From NCBI RefSeq assembly GCF_900111445.1, contig NZ_FOHE01000005.1:160144-224143 (forward strand): 64,000 nucleotides of DNA, written 5' to 3'. How positions within the stretch are numbered: position 1 is the stretch's first letter; each line of letters starts with the position of its first letter. This document shows positions 17,268 to 27,473 of the stretch, piece after piece. The stretch is from Oceanobacillus limi. GTDB taxonomy: Bacteria > Bacillota > Bacilli > Bacillales > Amphibacillaceae. The position numbers and the translations under genes are program-made. The notes beneath the pieces are model-generated. The model was given only the letters and a program-made list of their open reading frames with translations. It did not search any database and had not been told where the DNA came from.

Positions 17268-17295
17268 CAACTACAAATATGTAGTTGTTTTTTCT
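17266..17295 (+). terminator. Rho-independent terminator after the ykoN-like gene
   Basis: CAACTACA and TGTAGTTG form a perfect stem with an AATA loop, followed by six Ts. Confidence 0.9.
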
Positions 17296-17398
17296 TCTGT
17301 TCAAAAACGTTGATTTCGCAAACACATAAAAGGGTAGAATGGGGATAAAGGACTTTGGATAAGAATGTCTAGGAAAGTTGCTTATTTAAATGCGTAGT

Positions 17399-18068
17399 AG
17401 ATGTATTATGCAACATAAAAAATGTATTCAAAAATGAAGTTGATGGTGGAATACGTAATCCGTCAATGGGAAAGCAGGATTCATTTGACCACCATTGGGT
17501 CGAAATAGCGGAATCACGATCCTCATCAATGACGAAGTGGAACCTCATTCCGCTAAATGGTTGATATCATTCATTTGGAGCATGGTTTTGGTTCCTCATT
17601 CTTTTATCCACCTATATTTAGTAACATTCACACTGATTTATGACTGATAGAGGAAAGAGAATCCTCATTAACCTAGTTTTGGCGGTATTTTTGTGATTTA
17701 GCGGAACTACGATCCTCCTAAATAACGAGGTGGTTCCTCATTCCGCTAAATGGCCGATATCATTCATTTGGAGCATGGTTTTGGTTCCTCATTCCTTTAT
17801 TCACCTATTTTTAGTAAAATTCACACTGATTTATGGCTCATAGAGGAATGAGGATCCTCATACACCTAGTTATTGCGGTATTTTTGTGATTTAGCGGAAC
17901 CACGATCCTCATCAAAAACGAGGTGGTTCCTCATTCCTTTATATATTGGCTCAGGTAATCCGCGGAAAGCGAAGTATTCTACCGATAGCGGTTTTTACCG
18001 CTAATAGGTAAAGTAGTACCAATTTCCAACATAATGTTACGTCGCATTATATACGTTATCTGCAATAA
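17399..18068. repeat. TIR-bounded repeat element 2 with ~193-bp tandem units
   Basis: The right end reads TTACGTCGCATTATATAC (near 18039-18056) and the left end ATTATGCAACATAA, an imperfect terminal inverted repeat. Between them a unit of about 193 bp is repeated: CCTCATTCC recurs at about 17543, 17736 and 17929. Each unit contains GGTTCCTC/GAGGAACC-type inverted repeats able to fold. The whole element is the reverse complement of element 4 at 30.2-31.06 kb, which carries about one more unit. It fills the gap between the ykoN-like gene and uvrB; no gene is supported. Confidence 0.8.
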
Positions 18069-18190
18069 ATCATGAAAAAGAACTTTTTAATAAAGTACAA
18101 ACAAAAAAATCGAATATTCGTTCGTATTTATGTTAAAATGGAATAAAATTTGGTAAACTAGTTGGTAAATGTAGGAACGGAGGAAGGTAC

Positions 18191-20173
18191 GTGGAAAATA
18201 CGTTTGAACTAGTGGCAAATTATGAGCCACGTGGAGATCAACCGAAAGCAATAAAGGAACTTGTTGAAAAAGTATTAGCTGGTCAACGACATCAAACATT
18301 GCTTGGTGCAACAGGGACAGGGAAGACGTTCACCGTCTCAAATGTCGTAAAAGAAATCAATCGACCAACCTTAGTGATTGCTCATAATAAGACATTGGCC
18401 GGTCAGCTGTATAGCGAATTCAAAGAGTTCTTTCCAAATAACGCAGTAGAATACTTTGTAAGTTACTATGACTATTACCAACCAGAAGCTTATGTACCAT
18501 CGACAGATACGTTTATCGAGAAAGATGCAAGTATTAATGATGAAATTGATAAGTTGCGACACTCTGCTACATCGGCACTATTCGAACGGAACGATGTACT
18601 GATTGTCGCAAGTGTTTCTTGTATATATGGCTTAGGTTCTCCAGAAGAATACCGTAGCCAAGTTCTTTCCCTTCGTATGGGAATGGAAAAAGACCGTGAT
18701 CAATTGTTACGAGAGCTCGTAGACATTCAATATGCTCGTAACGATATGAATTTTCAGCGTGGGACATTTCGCGTGCGGGGAGATTCTGTAGAGATCATAC
18801 CAGCATCAAGAGAAGAGCATTGTATTCGGGTTGAGTTTTTTGGTGATGAAATTGACCGTATACGGGAAGTGGATGCACTAACAGGAGAGGTTATTGGGGA
18901 CCGAGAGCATATTGCAATTTTCCCAGCATCTCACTTCGTAACCAGAGAAGAAAAAATGAAAATAGCTATTGCAAATATCGAAAAAGAATTGGAAGAACGG
19001 GTAAAAGAACTTCGTGACGATAATAAACTTTTAGAGGCACAGCGGATCGAACAGCGAACCAATTACGATATTGAAATGATGAAAGAAATGGGATTCTGTT
19101 CAGGAATTGAAAATTATTCGAGGCATTTAACATTACGTAAGCAAGGTGCAACACCGTATACACTGCTCGATTTCTTTCCAGAAGATTATTTAGTTGTTGT
19201 AGACGAGTCTCATGTTACACTTCCACAAATACGAGGAATGTATAACGGTGACCAAGCCCGCAAACAAGTTCTAGTGGATCATGGGTTTCGCTTGCCGTCT
19301 GCTTTGGATAACCGTCCACTTAAATTTGATGAATTTGAACAAAAGACAAACCAATTAATTTATGTTTCGGCAACTCCAGGCCCATATGAAATGGAACACT
19401 CTCCGAAGATGACTGAACAAATTATTCGTCCAACTGGATTATTGGATCCGAAAGTTGATGTTCGTCCAATTGAAGGGCAAATTGATGACTTAATTGGTGA
19501 AATCAACAAACGAACAGATCGCAATGAACGTGTTCTTGTTACGACTTTAACGAAAAAGATGTCGGAGGATCTAACGGATTATCTAAAGGAACTTGGTATC
19601 AAAGTGGCTTATTTACATTCTGAAATTAAAACACTAGAACGGATTGAAGTAATTCGAGATTTAAGAGTAGGTAAGTATGACGTATTGATTGGAATAAACC
19701 TATTACGTGAAGGGTTAGATATCCCTGAGGTTTCATTAGTAGCAATCTTAGATGCAGATAAGGAAGGCTTCTTACGCTCCGAACGTTCCCTAATCCAAAC
19801 AATGGGAAGAGCGGCACGTAATGAAAATGGAGAAGTCATTATGTATGCAGATAAGATTACCCGATCTATGGAAGTCGCAATAGATGAAACCACTCGCCGT
19901 CGTGAAAAACAAATGGCTTATAATGAAGAACATAATATTACACCGAAAACGATTAAAAAAGATGTTCGTGAAGTAATTCGAGCAACCATTGCAGCAGAAG
20001 ATACGGAAGAATATGATTCTAAAACAAAGAGCATTGCAAAGTTAAACAAAGCAGAAAGAGAAAAAGTAATCGAAGATATGGAAAAAGAAATGCGAGAAGC
20101 TGCAAAGGCGCTTGATTTTGAAAGAGCAGCTGAGCTTCGTGATATAATTCTTGAACTTAAAGTGGAAGGATGA
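18191..20173 (+). CDS. uvrB: Excinuclease ABC subunit B
   Basis: The 660-residue helicase-like subunit of nucleotide excision repair: with UvrA it finds bulky lesions, opens the DNA, and hands over to UvrC. Walker [12 protein letters not shown] is near residue 38. The beta-hairpin with [14 protein letters not shown] follows, then the DEAD-like VVDESH, motif [19 protein letters not shown] and QTMGRAARN, and a C-terminal UVR domain with a FERAAELRD core. The start is a GTG with a strong GGAGGAAGG site upstream. uvrA follows 7 bases after, so they form an operon. No LexA box was identified by eye. Confidence 0.97.
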   Translation: MENTFELVANYEPRGDQPKAIKELVEKVLAGQRHQTLLGATGTGKTFTVSNVVKEINRPTLVIAHNKTLAGQLYSEFKEFFPNNAVEYFVSYYDYYQPEAYVPSTDTFIEKDASINDEIDKLRHSATSALFERNDVLIVASVSCIYGLGSPEEYRSQVLSLRMGMEKDRDQLLRELVDIQYARNDMNFQRGTFRVRGDSVEIIPASREEHCIRVEFFGDEIDRIREVDALTGEVIGDREHIAIFPASHFVTREEKMKIAIANIEKELEERVKELRDDNKLLEAQRIEQRTNYDIEMMKEMGFCSGIENYSRHLTLRKQGATPYTLLDFFPEDYLVVVDESHVTLPQIRGMYNGDQARKQVLVDHGFRLPSALDNRPLKFDEFEQKTNQLIYVSATPGPYEMEHSPKMTEQIIRPTGLLDPKVDVRPIEGQIDDLIGEINKRTDRNERVLVTTLTKKMSEDLTDYLKELGIKVAYLHSEIKTLERIEVIRDLRVGKYDVLIGINLLREGLDIPEVSLVAILDADKEGFLRSERSLIQTMGRAARNENGEVIMYADKITRSMEVAIDETTRRREKQMAYNEEHNITPKTIKKDVREVIRATIAAEDTEEYDSKTKSIAKLNKAEREKVIEDMEKEMREAAKALDFERAAELRDIILELKVEG

Positions 20174-20180
20174 CCTGTTC

Positions 20181-23057
20181 ATGCCTAGTAAATCAATTAT
20201 GATTCAAGGTGCGCGCGCACATAACTTAAAAGATATTGATGTAAAAATACCTAAGAATAAGCTTGTCGTATTAACAGGATTATCAGGTTCAGGGAAATCC
20301 TCTCTGGCCTTTGATACGATCTATGCAGAAGGACAACGTAGATATGTTGAGTCTCTTTCAGCTTATGCCCGGCAGTTTTTAGGTCAAATGGATAAACCAG
20401 ATGTAGATGCAATTGAAGGTTTATCTCCTGCAATCTCGATTGACCAAAAAACTACGAGTAGAAATCCACGTTCGACGGTTGGTACCGTAACAGAAATATA
20501 TGATTATTTACGATTACTATATGCCCGTATTGGTCGTCCAACTTGTCCAAAACACGGGGTAGAAATTAGTTCGCAAACGGTCCAGCAAATGGTTGACCGT
20601 ATATTAGAGTACCCGGAACGAACAAAGCTGCAAATTCTTGCTCCTGTTGTGTCTGGTCGTAAAGGGGAGCATACTAAAACATTTGAAAAGTTGAAACAAG
20701 AAGGTTATGTACGAATCCGTGTTGATCAGGAAATGCGGGAAGTAACGGAAGAATTTGACTTGGACAAAAATAAAAAGCATTCGATCGAGGTTGTAGTTGA
20801 TCGAATTGTCGTTAAAGATGGAGTAGCAGGGCGTTTAAGTGATTCTATCGAAACAGCTTTAAAGCTTGGGGAAGGCAACATTATTGTTGATGTCATTGGT
20901 GAAGAAGAGTTAATGTTTAGTGAAAATCATGCTTGTCCCATTTGTGGTTTTTCCATTAGTGAGTTAGAACCAAGATTGTTCTCCTTTAATAGTCCTTATG
21001 GTGCTTGTCCAACTTGTGATGGTTTAGGAACGAATTTGGAAGTAGATATTGATCTGGTTATACCAGATTGGGAGAAAACGTTAAATGAACATGCAATTGC
21101 TGCATGGGAGCCAATAAGTTCAAAATATTACCCACAGCTATTAAAAAGTGTTTGTGATCATTTTGGCATTGACATGGATATTCCCGTCAAAAACATCCCA
21201 AAACACCAAATGGAGAAAATTCTATTTGGAAGCGGTGAAGAAAAGATCCATTTTCATTATGTGAATGATTTTGGTAATGTTCGAGATAACATGATCAATT
21301 TTGAAGGGGTCATGAATAATATAGCTCGAAGGTATAAGGAAACATCCTCAGACTTTATTCGTGAGACATTAGAGAAATACATGGCCCAAAAGCATTGTCC
21401 TACATGTAAAGGGTACCGCTTGAAAAAGGAAGCTTTAGCAGTATTGGTAAATGGCAAGCATATTAGTATGATTACGGATTATTCCATAACGGAAGCGCAA
21501 AACTTCTTTGCTGGATTAGATCTAACTGAAAAAGAAGAGCAAATCTCTCGGTTAATTTTAAAGGAAATAAATAATCGTCTAGAATTTTTAAATAATGTAG
21601 GGCTTGATTATTTAACGATGTCTCGTGCCGCGGGAACATTGTCTGGTGGAGAAGCACAAAGGATACGATTAGCCACGCAAATTGGTTCTGCGCTAACCGG
21701 CGTGCTTTATGTCCTTGACGAACCATCTATTGGATTACATCAGCGAGATAACGATAGACTAATTCATACGTTGAAAAATATGCGAGATTTAGATAATACA
21801 TTATTAGTCGTAGAGCATGATGAGGATACAATGTTAGCAGCAGATTGGCTGATTGACATCGGTCCAGGTGCAGGAGAGCATGGCGGTCAAATTGTTGCAA
21901 GTGGTACTCCAAATAGTGTCATGAAAAACAAGAAGTCGTTAACAGGACAGTATCTGTCTGGAAAAAAATACATTCCACTTCCAACTAAACGGCGAGAAAC
22001 TGATGGACGTTTTATTGAAGTAGTGGGAGCATCGGAAAACAATTTAAAAGATGCTTCTGCTAAATTTCCAATTGGATTAATGACAGTAGTAACCGGAGTT
22101 TCTGGCTCAGGTAAAAGTACCCTTGTAAATGAAATACTATATAAATCGTTGGCAAAAGAGTTGAATCGTGCCAAACAGAAACCAGGAGCGCATAAAGAAA
22201 TTAAAGGCTTGGATTATATTGATAAAGTAATTGATATTGACCAATCACCTATCGGTCGTACCCCTAGATCCAATCCGGCTACCTATACAGGTGTATTTGA
22301 TGATGTACGGGATGTCTTTGCTCAAACAAATGAAGCAAAAGTACGAGGGTATAAGAAAGGGCGCTTTAGTTTTAACGTAAAAGGCGGGCGTTGTGAAGCT
22401 TGTCGTGGAGACGGTATTATTAAAATTGAAATGCACTTTTTACCAGATGTGTATGTGCCGTGTGAAGTATGCCATGGAAAACGATATAATAGAGAGACTT
22501 TAGAAGTGAAATATAAAGGGAAAAATATTGCAGATGTATTAGATATGAGAATTGAGGAAGCATTGGATTTCTTTGCAAATATCCCGAAAATCAAACGTAA
22601 GCTTCAAACAATTTATGATGTGGGGTTAGGCTATATTAAACTTGGTCAGCCTGCTACAACATTATCTGGTGGAGAGGCACAGCGTGTGAAGTTAGCTAGT
22701 GAATTGCATCGCCGTTCCACAGGTAAATCCTTTTATATATTGGATGAGCCGACAACAGGGCTACATGTGGACGATATCAAACGATTGCTGGGAGTATTGC
22801 AGCGATTAGTAGAAAATGGAGATTCCGTTTTAATTATTGAGCATAATTTAGATGTCATTAAAACTGCAGACCATATTATCGACCTTGGCCCTGAAGGTGG
22901 TTCAAGAGGTGGGCAAATTATTGCTACTGGTACTCCAGAAGAAATAGCTAGCGAAGACAACTCACATACTGGTAGGTATTTAAAGCCAATACTTGAGCGG
23001 GATCAAAAGCGTCTAGAAGAATCCTTACTAGAAAAAGAAAAAGTTCAAGCTAAATAA
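20181..23057 (+). CDS. uvrA: Excinuclease ABC subunit A
   Basis: The 958-residue damage-sensing ATPase of nucleotide excision repair. It holds two ABC modules: Walker [10 protein letters not shown] near residue 32 with signature [12 protein letters not shown], and a second GVSGSGKST with [12 protein letters not shown]. Zinc-finger cysteines appear as CPIC/CPTC in the first module, and CEAC/CEVC in the second. The INPTYTG-like region appears here as [13 protein letters not shown]. The ATG at 20181 is chosen because GGAAGGATG lies upstream, at the end of uvrB; an earlier in-frame TTG at 20151 is inside uvrB. Confidence 0.97.
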   Translation: MPSKSIMIQGARAHNLKDIDVKIPKNKLVVLTGLSGSGKSSLAFDTIYAEGQRRYVESLSAYARQFLGQMDKPDVDAIEGLSPAISIDQKTTSRNPRSTVGTVTEIYDYLRLLYARIGRPTCPKHGVEISSQTVQQMVDRILEYPERTKLQILAPVVSGRKGEHTKTFEKLKQEGYVRIRVDQEMREVTEEFDLDKNKKHSIEVVVDRIVVKDGVAGRLSDSIETALKLGEGNIIVDVIGEEELMFSENHACPICGFSISELEPRLFSFNSPYGACPTCDGLGTNLEVDIDLVIPDWEKTLNEHAIAAWEPISSKYYPQLLKSVCDHFGIDMDIPVKNIPKHQMEKILFGSGEEKIHFHYVNDFGNVRDNMINFEGVMNNIARRYKETSSDFIRETLEKYMAQKHCPTCKGYRLKKEALAVLVNGKHISMITDYSITEAQNFFAGLDLTEKEEQISRLILKEINNRLEFLNNVGLDYLTMSRAAGTLSGGEAQRIRLATQIGSALTGVLYVLDEPSIGLHQRDNDRLIHTLKNMRDLDNTLLVVEHDEDTMLAADWLIDIGPGAGEHGGQIVASGTPNSVMKNKKSLTGQYLSGKKYIPLPTKRRETDGRFIEVVGASENNLKDASAKFPIGLMTVVTGVSGSGKSTLVNEILYKSLAKELNRAKQKPGAHKEIKGLDYIDKVIDIDQSPIGRTPRSNPATYTGVFDDVRDVFAQTNEAKVRGYKKGRFSFNVKGGRCEACRGDGIIKIEMHFLPDVYVPCEVCHGKRYNRETLEVKYKGKNIADVLDMRIEEALDFFANIPKIKRKLQTIYDVGLGYIKLGQPATTLSGGEAQRVKLASELHRRSTGKSFYILDEPTTGLHVDDIKRLLGVLQRLVENGDSVLIIEHNLDVIKTADHIIDLGPEGGSRGGQIIATGTPEEIASEDNSHTGRYLKPILERDQKRLEESLLEKEKVQAK

Positions 23058-23068
23058 CAAATCACAAT

Positions 23069-23099
23069 GGGGTAGTAAGTCAGGAGAGCTTGCTACCCT
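23069..23099 (+). other. Hairpin after uvrA without a T run
   Basis: GGGTAGTAAG pairs with CTTGCTACCC (one G-U). No T tract follows, so it is not a standard terminator but may mark the mRNA 3' end. Confidence 0.35.
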
Positions 23100-23164
23100 G
23101 TTGGTATCTGCAAAGGTGTTTCTATTCGATATTCCTCTGCAAGGATTAATAATGAATAGTAGAT

Positions 23165-23592
23165 GAATAATGTGATGTAACTTTATTTTATTGCTTAAAA
23201 TTATCCTGTCCTAATGGATGTATTCGTTAGAAAGCCGCTACGGCAGAACGCTTCGCTTTCCGCGGGCACGGCCTCAGCCTCCTCACGGATAGACCACCGT
23301 TGCGGGGTCTTCGGACTCGTGCTGTTCCCGCAGGAGTCTACGCATTCTGCCTCCGCTGATGAAGTTCTTTATACCAAGTATTTAATTAGAGAAAAGTGCT
23401 ATTTAAAAACTGAATGCAATAACTAGCGTAGGAAACACATGAAGACTCCAGCGGGAGAAAAGGCATCGGTGAGACCCCACAGTGCGCCAGCACGAGGAGG
23501 CTCACCAGCCACCCGCGGAAAGCGAAATGTGTTTCCGAAGCGGTGTAATAGCATCAGTACCATTGCAATTTTCGTCGCATTATATACATTAA
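23165..23592. repeat. TIR-bounded repeat element 3 with internal inverted GC-rich arms
   Basis: The left end is a degenerate AATAATGTGATGTAAC and the right end TCGTCGCATTATATAC. The left 80 bases closely follow element 4, including GCCGCTACGGCAGAACGC and CTTTCCGCGG. A GC-rich arm at about 23230-23355 is followed by an inverted partner at about 23425-23550 that contains CCGCGGAAAGCG. Open frames here are not genes. It lies between uvrA and yojF. Confidence 0.7.
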
Positions 23593-23695
23593 ACGCAACA
23601 TAGGATGCGAGATGAACTTTTATGGAATCAAACTTTTGACGCACCATCGGTAATTCGGTAAGGTAAAATAGAGAAGAAAGTTGGGAGGAAATCTG

Positions 23696-24049
23696 ATGAA
23701 ACCAATTGAAATAGATAAAGTTCAAGAAATGCTAGAAAGCTTCATGAATAAAGAAGTATACGTCCACTTAGAAACAACAAATGGTGCTTATGCAAGCCAC
23801 TTTAATGATAAAGCATATAATGTTGGTGTATACATTCGAAATACAACCGTATCATTTTCTCAGGCGAAAATCGTTGGAGATGGTAACTCGTACCGTGCCG
23901 GCTTGAAAATGGAGAAGGGTTGGATTTATGCAGAAGGTTTAACCGATTGGGAGATCTACGAAGATACCAAACTACTACTTGCAGGACATGATCGTGAAGG
24001 AAGATTAATGGTAGCCTTACAAATAAGTGAAACTCCGTTTAGTTATTAA
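23696..24049 (+). CDS. yojF: YojF-family (DUF1806) protein
   Basis: A 117-residue soluble beta-rich protein (MKPIEIDKVQEMLESFMNKEVYVHLE...), resembling B. subtilis YojF. In that organism yojF directly precedes yojG (bshB2), exactly as here with a 40-base gap. Its function is not established; conservation beside a bacillithiol deacetylase suggests an accessory role in thiol metabolism (inference). The ATG is chosen because GGGAGGAA lies 5 bases upstream; the TTG at 23681 overlaps that site. TIR element 3 ends about 100 bases upstream. Confidence 0.8.
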   Translation: MKPIEIDKVQEMLESFMNKEVYVHLETTNGAYASHFNDKAYNVGVYIRNTTVSFSQAKIVGDGNSYRAGLKMEKGWIYAEGLTDWEIYEDTKLLLAGHDREGRLMVALQISETPFSY

Positions 24050-24089
24050 AAACGTATGAACAACCGAAAAAAGGGAATGGTGAAATAGT

Positions 24090-24758
24090 ATGGAAAAACA
24101 TGTCGTTGTTATTTATCCACATCCAGATGATGAGTCTTTTGGTGCAGCTGGCACGATCGCAAAATTCCGTGAACAAGGTGTACCAGTAACGTATTTATGC
24201 GGTACTCTTGGGGAAATGGGAAGAAACATGGGCTCCCCGACTTTTGCAAACCGTGAGTCTTTACCAGAAATACGCAAAAAAGAATTAATCGATGCCTGCC
24301 GCGTACTAGATATGGATTTACATATGCTAGGGTATCGTGATAAGACGATCGAATTTGAGGATCGACAACAGGTTGCGAACCATTTAAAAGGATTCATAGA
24401 AGATATCGAACCTAGTTTAGTGATTACGCACTACCCAGAGCACGCGATTCACCCTGACCATAATGCATTAGGTGCTGCTGCGGTTGAAGCAGTCCGTCTT
24501 ATGGACCCAACTAAAAGGCCAACAGTTTGGGCCCAAGCAATAACGAATACCCACTATGAAGACTTAGGAAAACCAGATGTTATAAATGATGTAAAAGGTA
24601 TTTTTGATAAAAAAATGGAAGCTATCTTAGCCCATAAATCGCAAGCGAGTGGAATGTTAAAAACCTTTAATCAGGATGGCAACATCTCTGAAGATTTGAA
24701 AGAGGAAGCGAAGAAACGTTTAGGAAAAGAGCGTTTTTACATTTGGAAATATGAGTGA
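24090..24758 (+). CDS. bshB2: Bacillithiol biosynthesis deacetylase BshB2
   Basis: A 222-residue PIG-L/LmbE-family zinc hydrolase. The metal-binding PHPDDES near residue 11 and the later HAIHPDHNALG segment are the family hallmarks; GEMGRNMGSP is typical of the BshB group. BshB enzymes remove the acetyl group from GlcNAc-malate, giving GlcN-malate for bacillithiol, the main low-molecular-weight thiol in Bacillaceae. BshB2 (YojG) can also act as a bacillithiol-conjugate amidase. It forms a pair with yojF. The bshA and bshC genes are not in this window. Confidence 0.9.
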   Translation: MEKHVVVIYPHPDDESFGAAGTIAKFREQGVPVTYLCGTLGEMGRNMGSPTFANRESLPEIRKKELIDACRVLDMDLHMLGYRDKTIEFEDRQQVANHLKGFIEDIEPSLVITHYPEHAIHPDHNALGAAAVEAVRLMDPTKRPTVWAQAITNTHYEDLGKPDVINDVKGIFDKKMEAILAHKSQASGMLKTFNQDGNISEDLKEEAKKRLGKERFYIWKYE

Positions 24759-24791
24759 AAATAGGATAATCATATAAAGTGAGGTGAGCCG

Positions 24792-24986
24792 ATGAAACGC
24801 CTTTATAGGTCAGAAAAGGACCGGATGCTAGGAGGAGTTTTAGCGGGGATTGCCGAGTATTTTAATATCGATCCAACCATCGTCCGATTGTTATTTGTAG
24901 TGCTATTTTTTGTTACGAATATATTTCTTCTAGTTGCCTATGTAATTGCAATATTTATCATTCCAAATGAAAGTGGGTTGCGCTAA
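24792..24986 (+). CDS. yvlC: PspC-domain small membrane protein (YvlC-like)
   Basis: A 64-residue protein made of one PspC domain: a basic N-terminus KRLYRSEKDRMLGGVLAGIAEYF and a hydrophobic helix (about residues 35-60). PspC-domain proteins sense or respond to membrane stress. The position just before yvlD and hprK matches B. subtilis yvlC-yvlD. A GAGGTGAG site lies directly upstream of the ATG. The next gene begins on the base after its stop, so the two are coupled. Confidence 0.88.
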   Translation: MKRLYRSEKDRMLGGVLAGIAEYFNIDPTIVRLLFVVLFFVTNIFLLVAYVIAIFIIPNESGLR

Positions 24987-25346
24987 ATGCTAAAAAGAGC
25001 CTTGTTATCCATTTTTCTAAATGCAGTTGCATTAATAGCTGTGGCGCAATTATTTGATGCTTTTCATTTGGATGGTTTTGGTGCAGCATTACTTGCTAGT
25101 TTTATATTAGGCATTTTAAATGTTTTGTTAAAGCCAATCCTAATTATCTTAACACTGCCAATTACAGTAGTTTCACTTGGTTTATTTTTGTTTGTGATAA
25201 ATGCGATCACATTAATGATCACACAAGCTTTAATGGGTTCTACTTTTGTAATTGAAGGGTTTGGAACTGCAATTATAGCAGCAATTGTTATTTCAATATT
25301 AAACTTATTACTCAATCAATTAATGAAAGACACGATGAAAACGTAG
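24987..25346 (+). CDS. yvlD: YvlD-family four-helix membrane protein (phage holin family 4)
   Basis: A 119-residue protein with four hydrophobic segments separated by short loops. It belongs to the family related to mycobacterial-phage holin-like and YvlD proteins. Its function is unknown; pairing with a PspC protein suggests a membrane-stress role (inference). The start codon abuts the yvlC stop and there is no strong site of its own, pointing to translational coupling. The stop codon lies inside the foot of a very long hairpin terminator. Confidence 0.85.
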   Translation: MLKRALLSIFLNAVALIAVAQLFDAFHLDGFGAALLASFILGILNVLLKPILIILTLPITVVSLGLFLFVINAITLMITQALMGSTFVIEGFGTAIIAAIVISILNLLLNQLMKDTMKT

Positions 25347-25420
25347 GCATCGGTGGTTACCCCAAAAGTTAGTTTTTTTACACTAACTTTTGGGGTTTGT
25401 ACCATCGAGTCTACGTTTTT
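25338..25420. terminator. Very long bidirectional terminator after yvlD
   Basis: Nested arms AAAACGTAG...CTACGTTTTT, ATCGGTGGT...ACCATCGA and ACCCCAAAAGTTAGT...ACTAACTTTTGGGGT pair across about 80 bases. Its A-rich left foot and T-rich right foot suit termination on either strand. Confidence 0.85.
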
Positions 25421-25578
25421 GTATATAAATCATTTTGTTGGTGAATTTTGCAATTTGTAACTAGCAACTAATATTCGTGAATATCAATAAAATACAAAAC
25501 TTGTCCTTCATTATCGAAGGATAAAATTATGTATTATAAAAATTGGGGTCTGCTTGATTCCTTCCACACGATAAAATA

Positions 25579-25587
25579 TGCTACAAT
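25579..25587 (+). promoter_or_regulatory. Candidate extended -10 promoter of hprK
   Basis: TG-C-TACAAT lies about 35 bases before the hprK start; no well-spaced -35 is seen. Nothing else is visible between 25421 and 25578. Confidence 0.45.
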
Positions 25588-25622
25588 GAGATACAGTTAT
25601 GACCTTAATGGAGGCAATTAAA

Positions 25623-26561
25623 ATGAAATCAACTGTCAGAACAAAGGATCTACTTGAGAATTTTAATTTAACATTAGTTGCAGGGGAAGACGGAATACAT
25701 AGAGAAATTGTGACGAGTGATATTTCTCGTCCTGGAATTGAAATGACGGGTTATTTTAAATATTATCCAAAGGAACGATTACAGTTACTTGGAAAAACAG
25801 AAATGACCTATTTTTTAGATTTAAGTGATGCAGAAAAACGTGACCGTGCGGAAAAGTTATGTACCGATGTTACGCCGGGGATCGTTGTATCTCGGGGAAT
25901 GGAAGTGCCAGAAATCTTAGTCGAGGCTGCCAATAAATCGGGGGTGCCAATTTTACATTCCCCACGTAAAACCACGCGTGTGATCAGTCGACTCACGAAT
26001 TACTTAGAGGCTAAATTTGCCCCTTTTACTGCTATCCATGGTGTCCTTGTTGATATTTATGGTGTGGGTGTACTGATTACAGGGCAAAGTGGTGTCGGAA
26101 AAAGTGAGACGGCTTTGGAATTAGTGAAGCGTGGACATCGTCTAGTTGCAGACGACAGTGTGGAAATACGCCAGGAAGATTATGATACTTTGATTGGAAA
26201 TTCACCACCTTTAATAGAACATCTTTTAGAGATCCGTGGTCTTGGCATCATTAATGTCATGACATTATTTGGGGCGGGATCTGTACGGAGCTATAAAAAG
26301 ATTTCTTTAATTATTAATCTAGAGCTGTGGGACCAGAAAAAGCAATATGATCGATTAGGTTTAGATGAAGACACCATGAAAATTATGGATGTAAAGCTTC
26401 CAAAAGCAACCATTCCTGTACGACCAGGTAGAAACCTTGCCGTTATAATAGAGGTTGCAGCAATGAACTTCCGTTTAAAACGTATGGGTGTTAATGCTGC
26501 AGAAGAATTTTCCGAGCGTTTAACAACCATGATGGATCATGATAAAGATGAAATGGATTAG
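25623..26561 (+). CDS. hprK: HPr kinase/phosphorylase
   Basis: A 312-residue hexameric sensor enzyme that phosphorylates Ser46 of HPr and Crh when fructose-1,6-bisphosphate is high and removes the phosphate when Pi is high, driving CcpA-mediated catabolite repression. Visible: the N-terminal Mur-like domain, catalytic HGVLVDIYG (His near residue 139), P-loop [10 protein letters not shown] (about 154-163), and the HprK signature [10 protein letters not shown]. The ATG at 25623 is chosen from GGAGG 8 bases upstream; an ATG at 25599 precedes that site. First gene of hprK-lgt-yvoD-ppaX-yvoF, as in B. subtilis; PpaX removes the pyrophosphate HprK releases. Crh, its substrate, is encoded 15 kb downstream. 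Confidence 0.97.
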   Translation: MKSTVRTKDLLENFNLTLVAGEDGIHREIVTSDISRPGIEMTGYFKYYPKERLQLLGKTEMTYFLDLSDAEKRDRAEKLCTDVTPGIVVSRGMEVPEILVEAANKSGVPILHSPRKTTRVISRLTNYLEAKFAPFTAIHGVLVDIYGVGVLITGQSGVGKSETALELVKRGHRLVADDSVEIRQEDYDTLIGNSPPLIEHLLEIRGLGIINVMTLFGAGSVRSYKKISLIINLELWDQKKQYDRLGLDEDTMKIMDVKLPKATIPVRPGRNLAVIIEVAAMNFRLKRMGVNAAEEFSERLTTMMDHDKDEMD

Positions 26562-26578
26562 GATAGGGGGAATGTGTT

Positions 26579-27442
26579 GTGAGCTGTGATGCACCAGCAC
26601 TAGATCGGGTATTTTTACAGATAGGCTCTTTACCTATTTATTGGTATGGAGTAATAATTGCTACCGGGGCATTTCTAGCACTTTGGTTAGTGACAAGAGA
26701 AGCAAATCGCTTGGGCATGAAAAAAGATATTATGGTGGATTTAGTTGTATTTGCGATTCCAATATCGATTATTTGTGCTCGAATCTATTATGTTGTATTT
26801 GAATGGGAGAATTATGCAAATGGCCCGTTATGGAGAGTTATTGCCATATGGGAAGGTGGAATAGCCATTCACGGAGCATTAATCGGAGCTGTATTAACAG
26901 CTGTTATTTTTGCACGGGTGAAGAAAGTGTCATTCTGGAAATTAGCAGATGTAGCAGCACCAGGCTTGATTTTAGGGCAGGCAATTGGACGCTGGGGTAA
27001 TTTTATGAACCAGGAAGCACACGGTGGGCCAATTTCGGAGTCTACTTATAATAGCTTTCATCAATATCTACCTGATTTCATCATGAATCAAATGTGTATT
27101 GATGGTGTATTGTACCATCCTACATTTTTATACGAATCCGTTTGGAATATCTTCGTATTAATTTTATTACTAGTCCTTCGCCGCAAAAACCTATTACGTG
27201 GTGAATTGTTTATAACGTACTTAATGTCATACAGTGTAGGGCGTTTCTTTATTGAAGGAATGCGGACCGATAGCTTATATGGTGGTGGATTGAGAGCAGC
27301 TCAAGTAATTTCGATACTGATTATTGTTGCTGGGATCATCCTTATTATTTATCGCCGTAGAACAATAAAAGCACGCTATAATGATTCAGAGCCTTCCAGT
27401 AATAAGAAGGGAACTAAAAAGAATACGAAAAAGAAGAAGTAA
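26579..27442 (+). CDS. lgt: Prolipoprotein diacylglyceryl transferase
   Basis: A 287-residue polytopic membrane enzyme that moves diacylglycerol from phosphatidylglycerol to the lipobox cysteine of prolipoproteins. The Lgt signature [14 protein letters not shown] near residue 137 is intact, and there are about seven hydrophobic helices. A basic Lys-rich tail ends the protein. It starts at GTG 26579 after an AGGGGG site. Lipoproteins encoded in this window (CccB, NirK, the protein at 53.5-54.1 kb) would be substrates. It is 17 bases behind hprK in the same operon. Confidence 0.95.
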   Translation: MSCDAPALDRVFLQIGSLPIYWYGVIIATGAFLALWLVTREANRLGMKKDIMVDLVVFAIPISIICARIYYVVFEWENYANGPLWRVIAIWEGGIAIHGALIGAVLTAVIFARVKKVSFWKLADVAAPGLILGQAIGRWGNFMNQEAHGGPISESTYNSFHQYLPDFIMNQMCIDGVLYHPTFLYESVWNIFVLILLLVLRRKNLLRGELFITYLMSYSVGRFFIEGMRTDSLYGGGLRAAQVISILIIVAGIILIIYRRRTIKARYNDSEPSSNKKGTKKNTKKKK

Positions 27443-27473
27443 TATAGAATAACAACAAAGGTGGAGTGGGGAA

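Noticed and set aside
23069..23099. Terminator after uvrA
   Set aside because: The stem is good but no T run follows on the plus strand; listed only as a hairpin.
23214..23426. Open frames in both strands between uvrA and yojF
   Set aside because: They are the GC-rich arms of element 3; similar sequence in element 4 is not kept open in the same frame.
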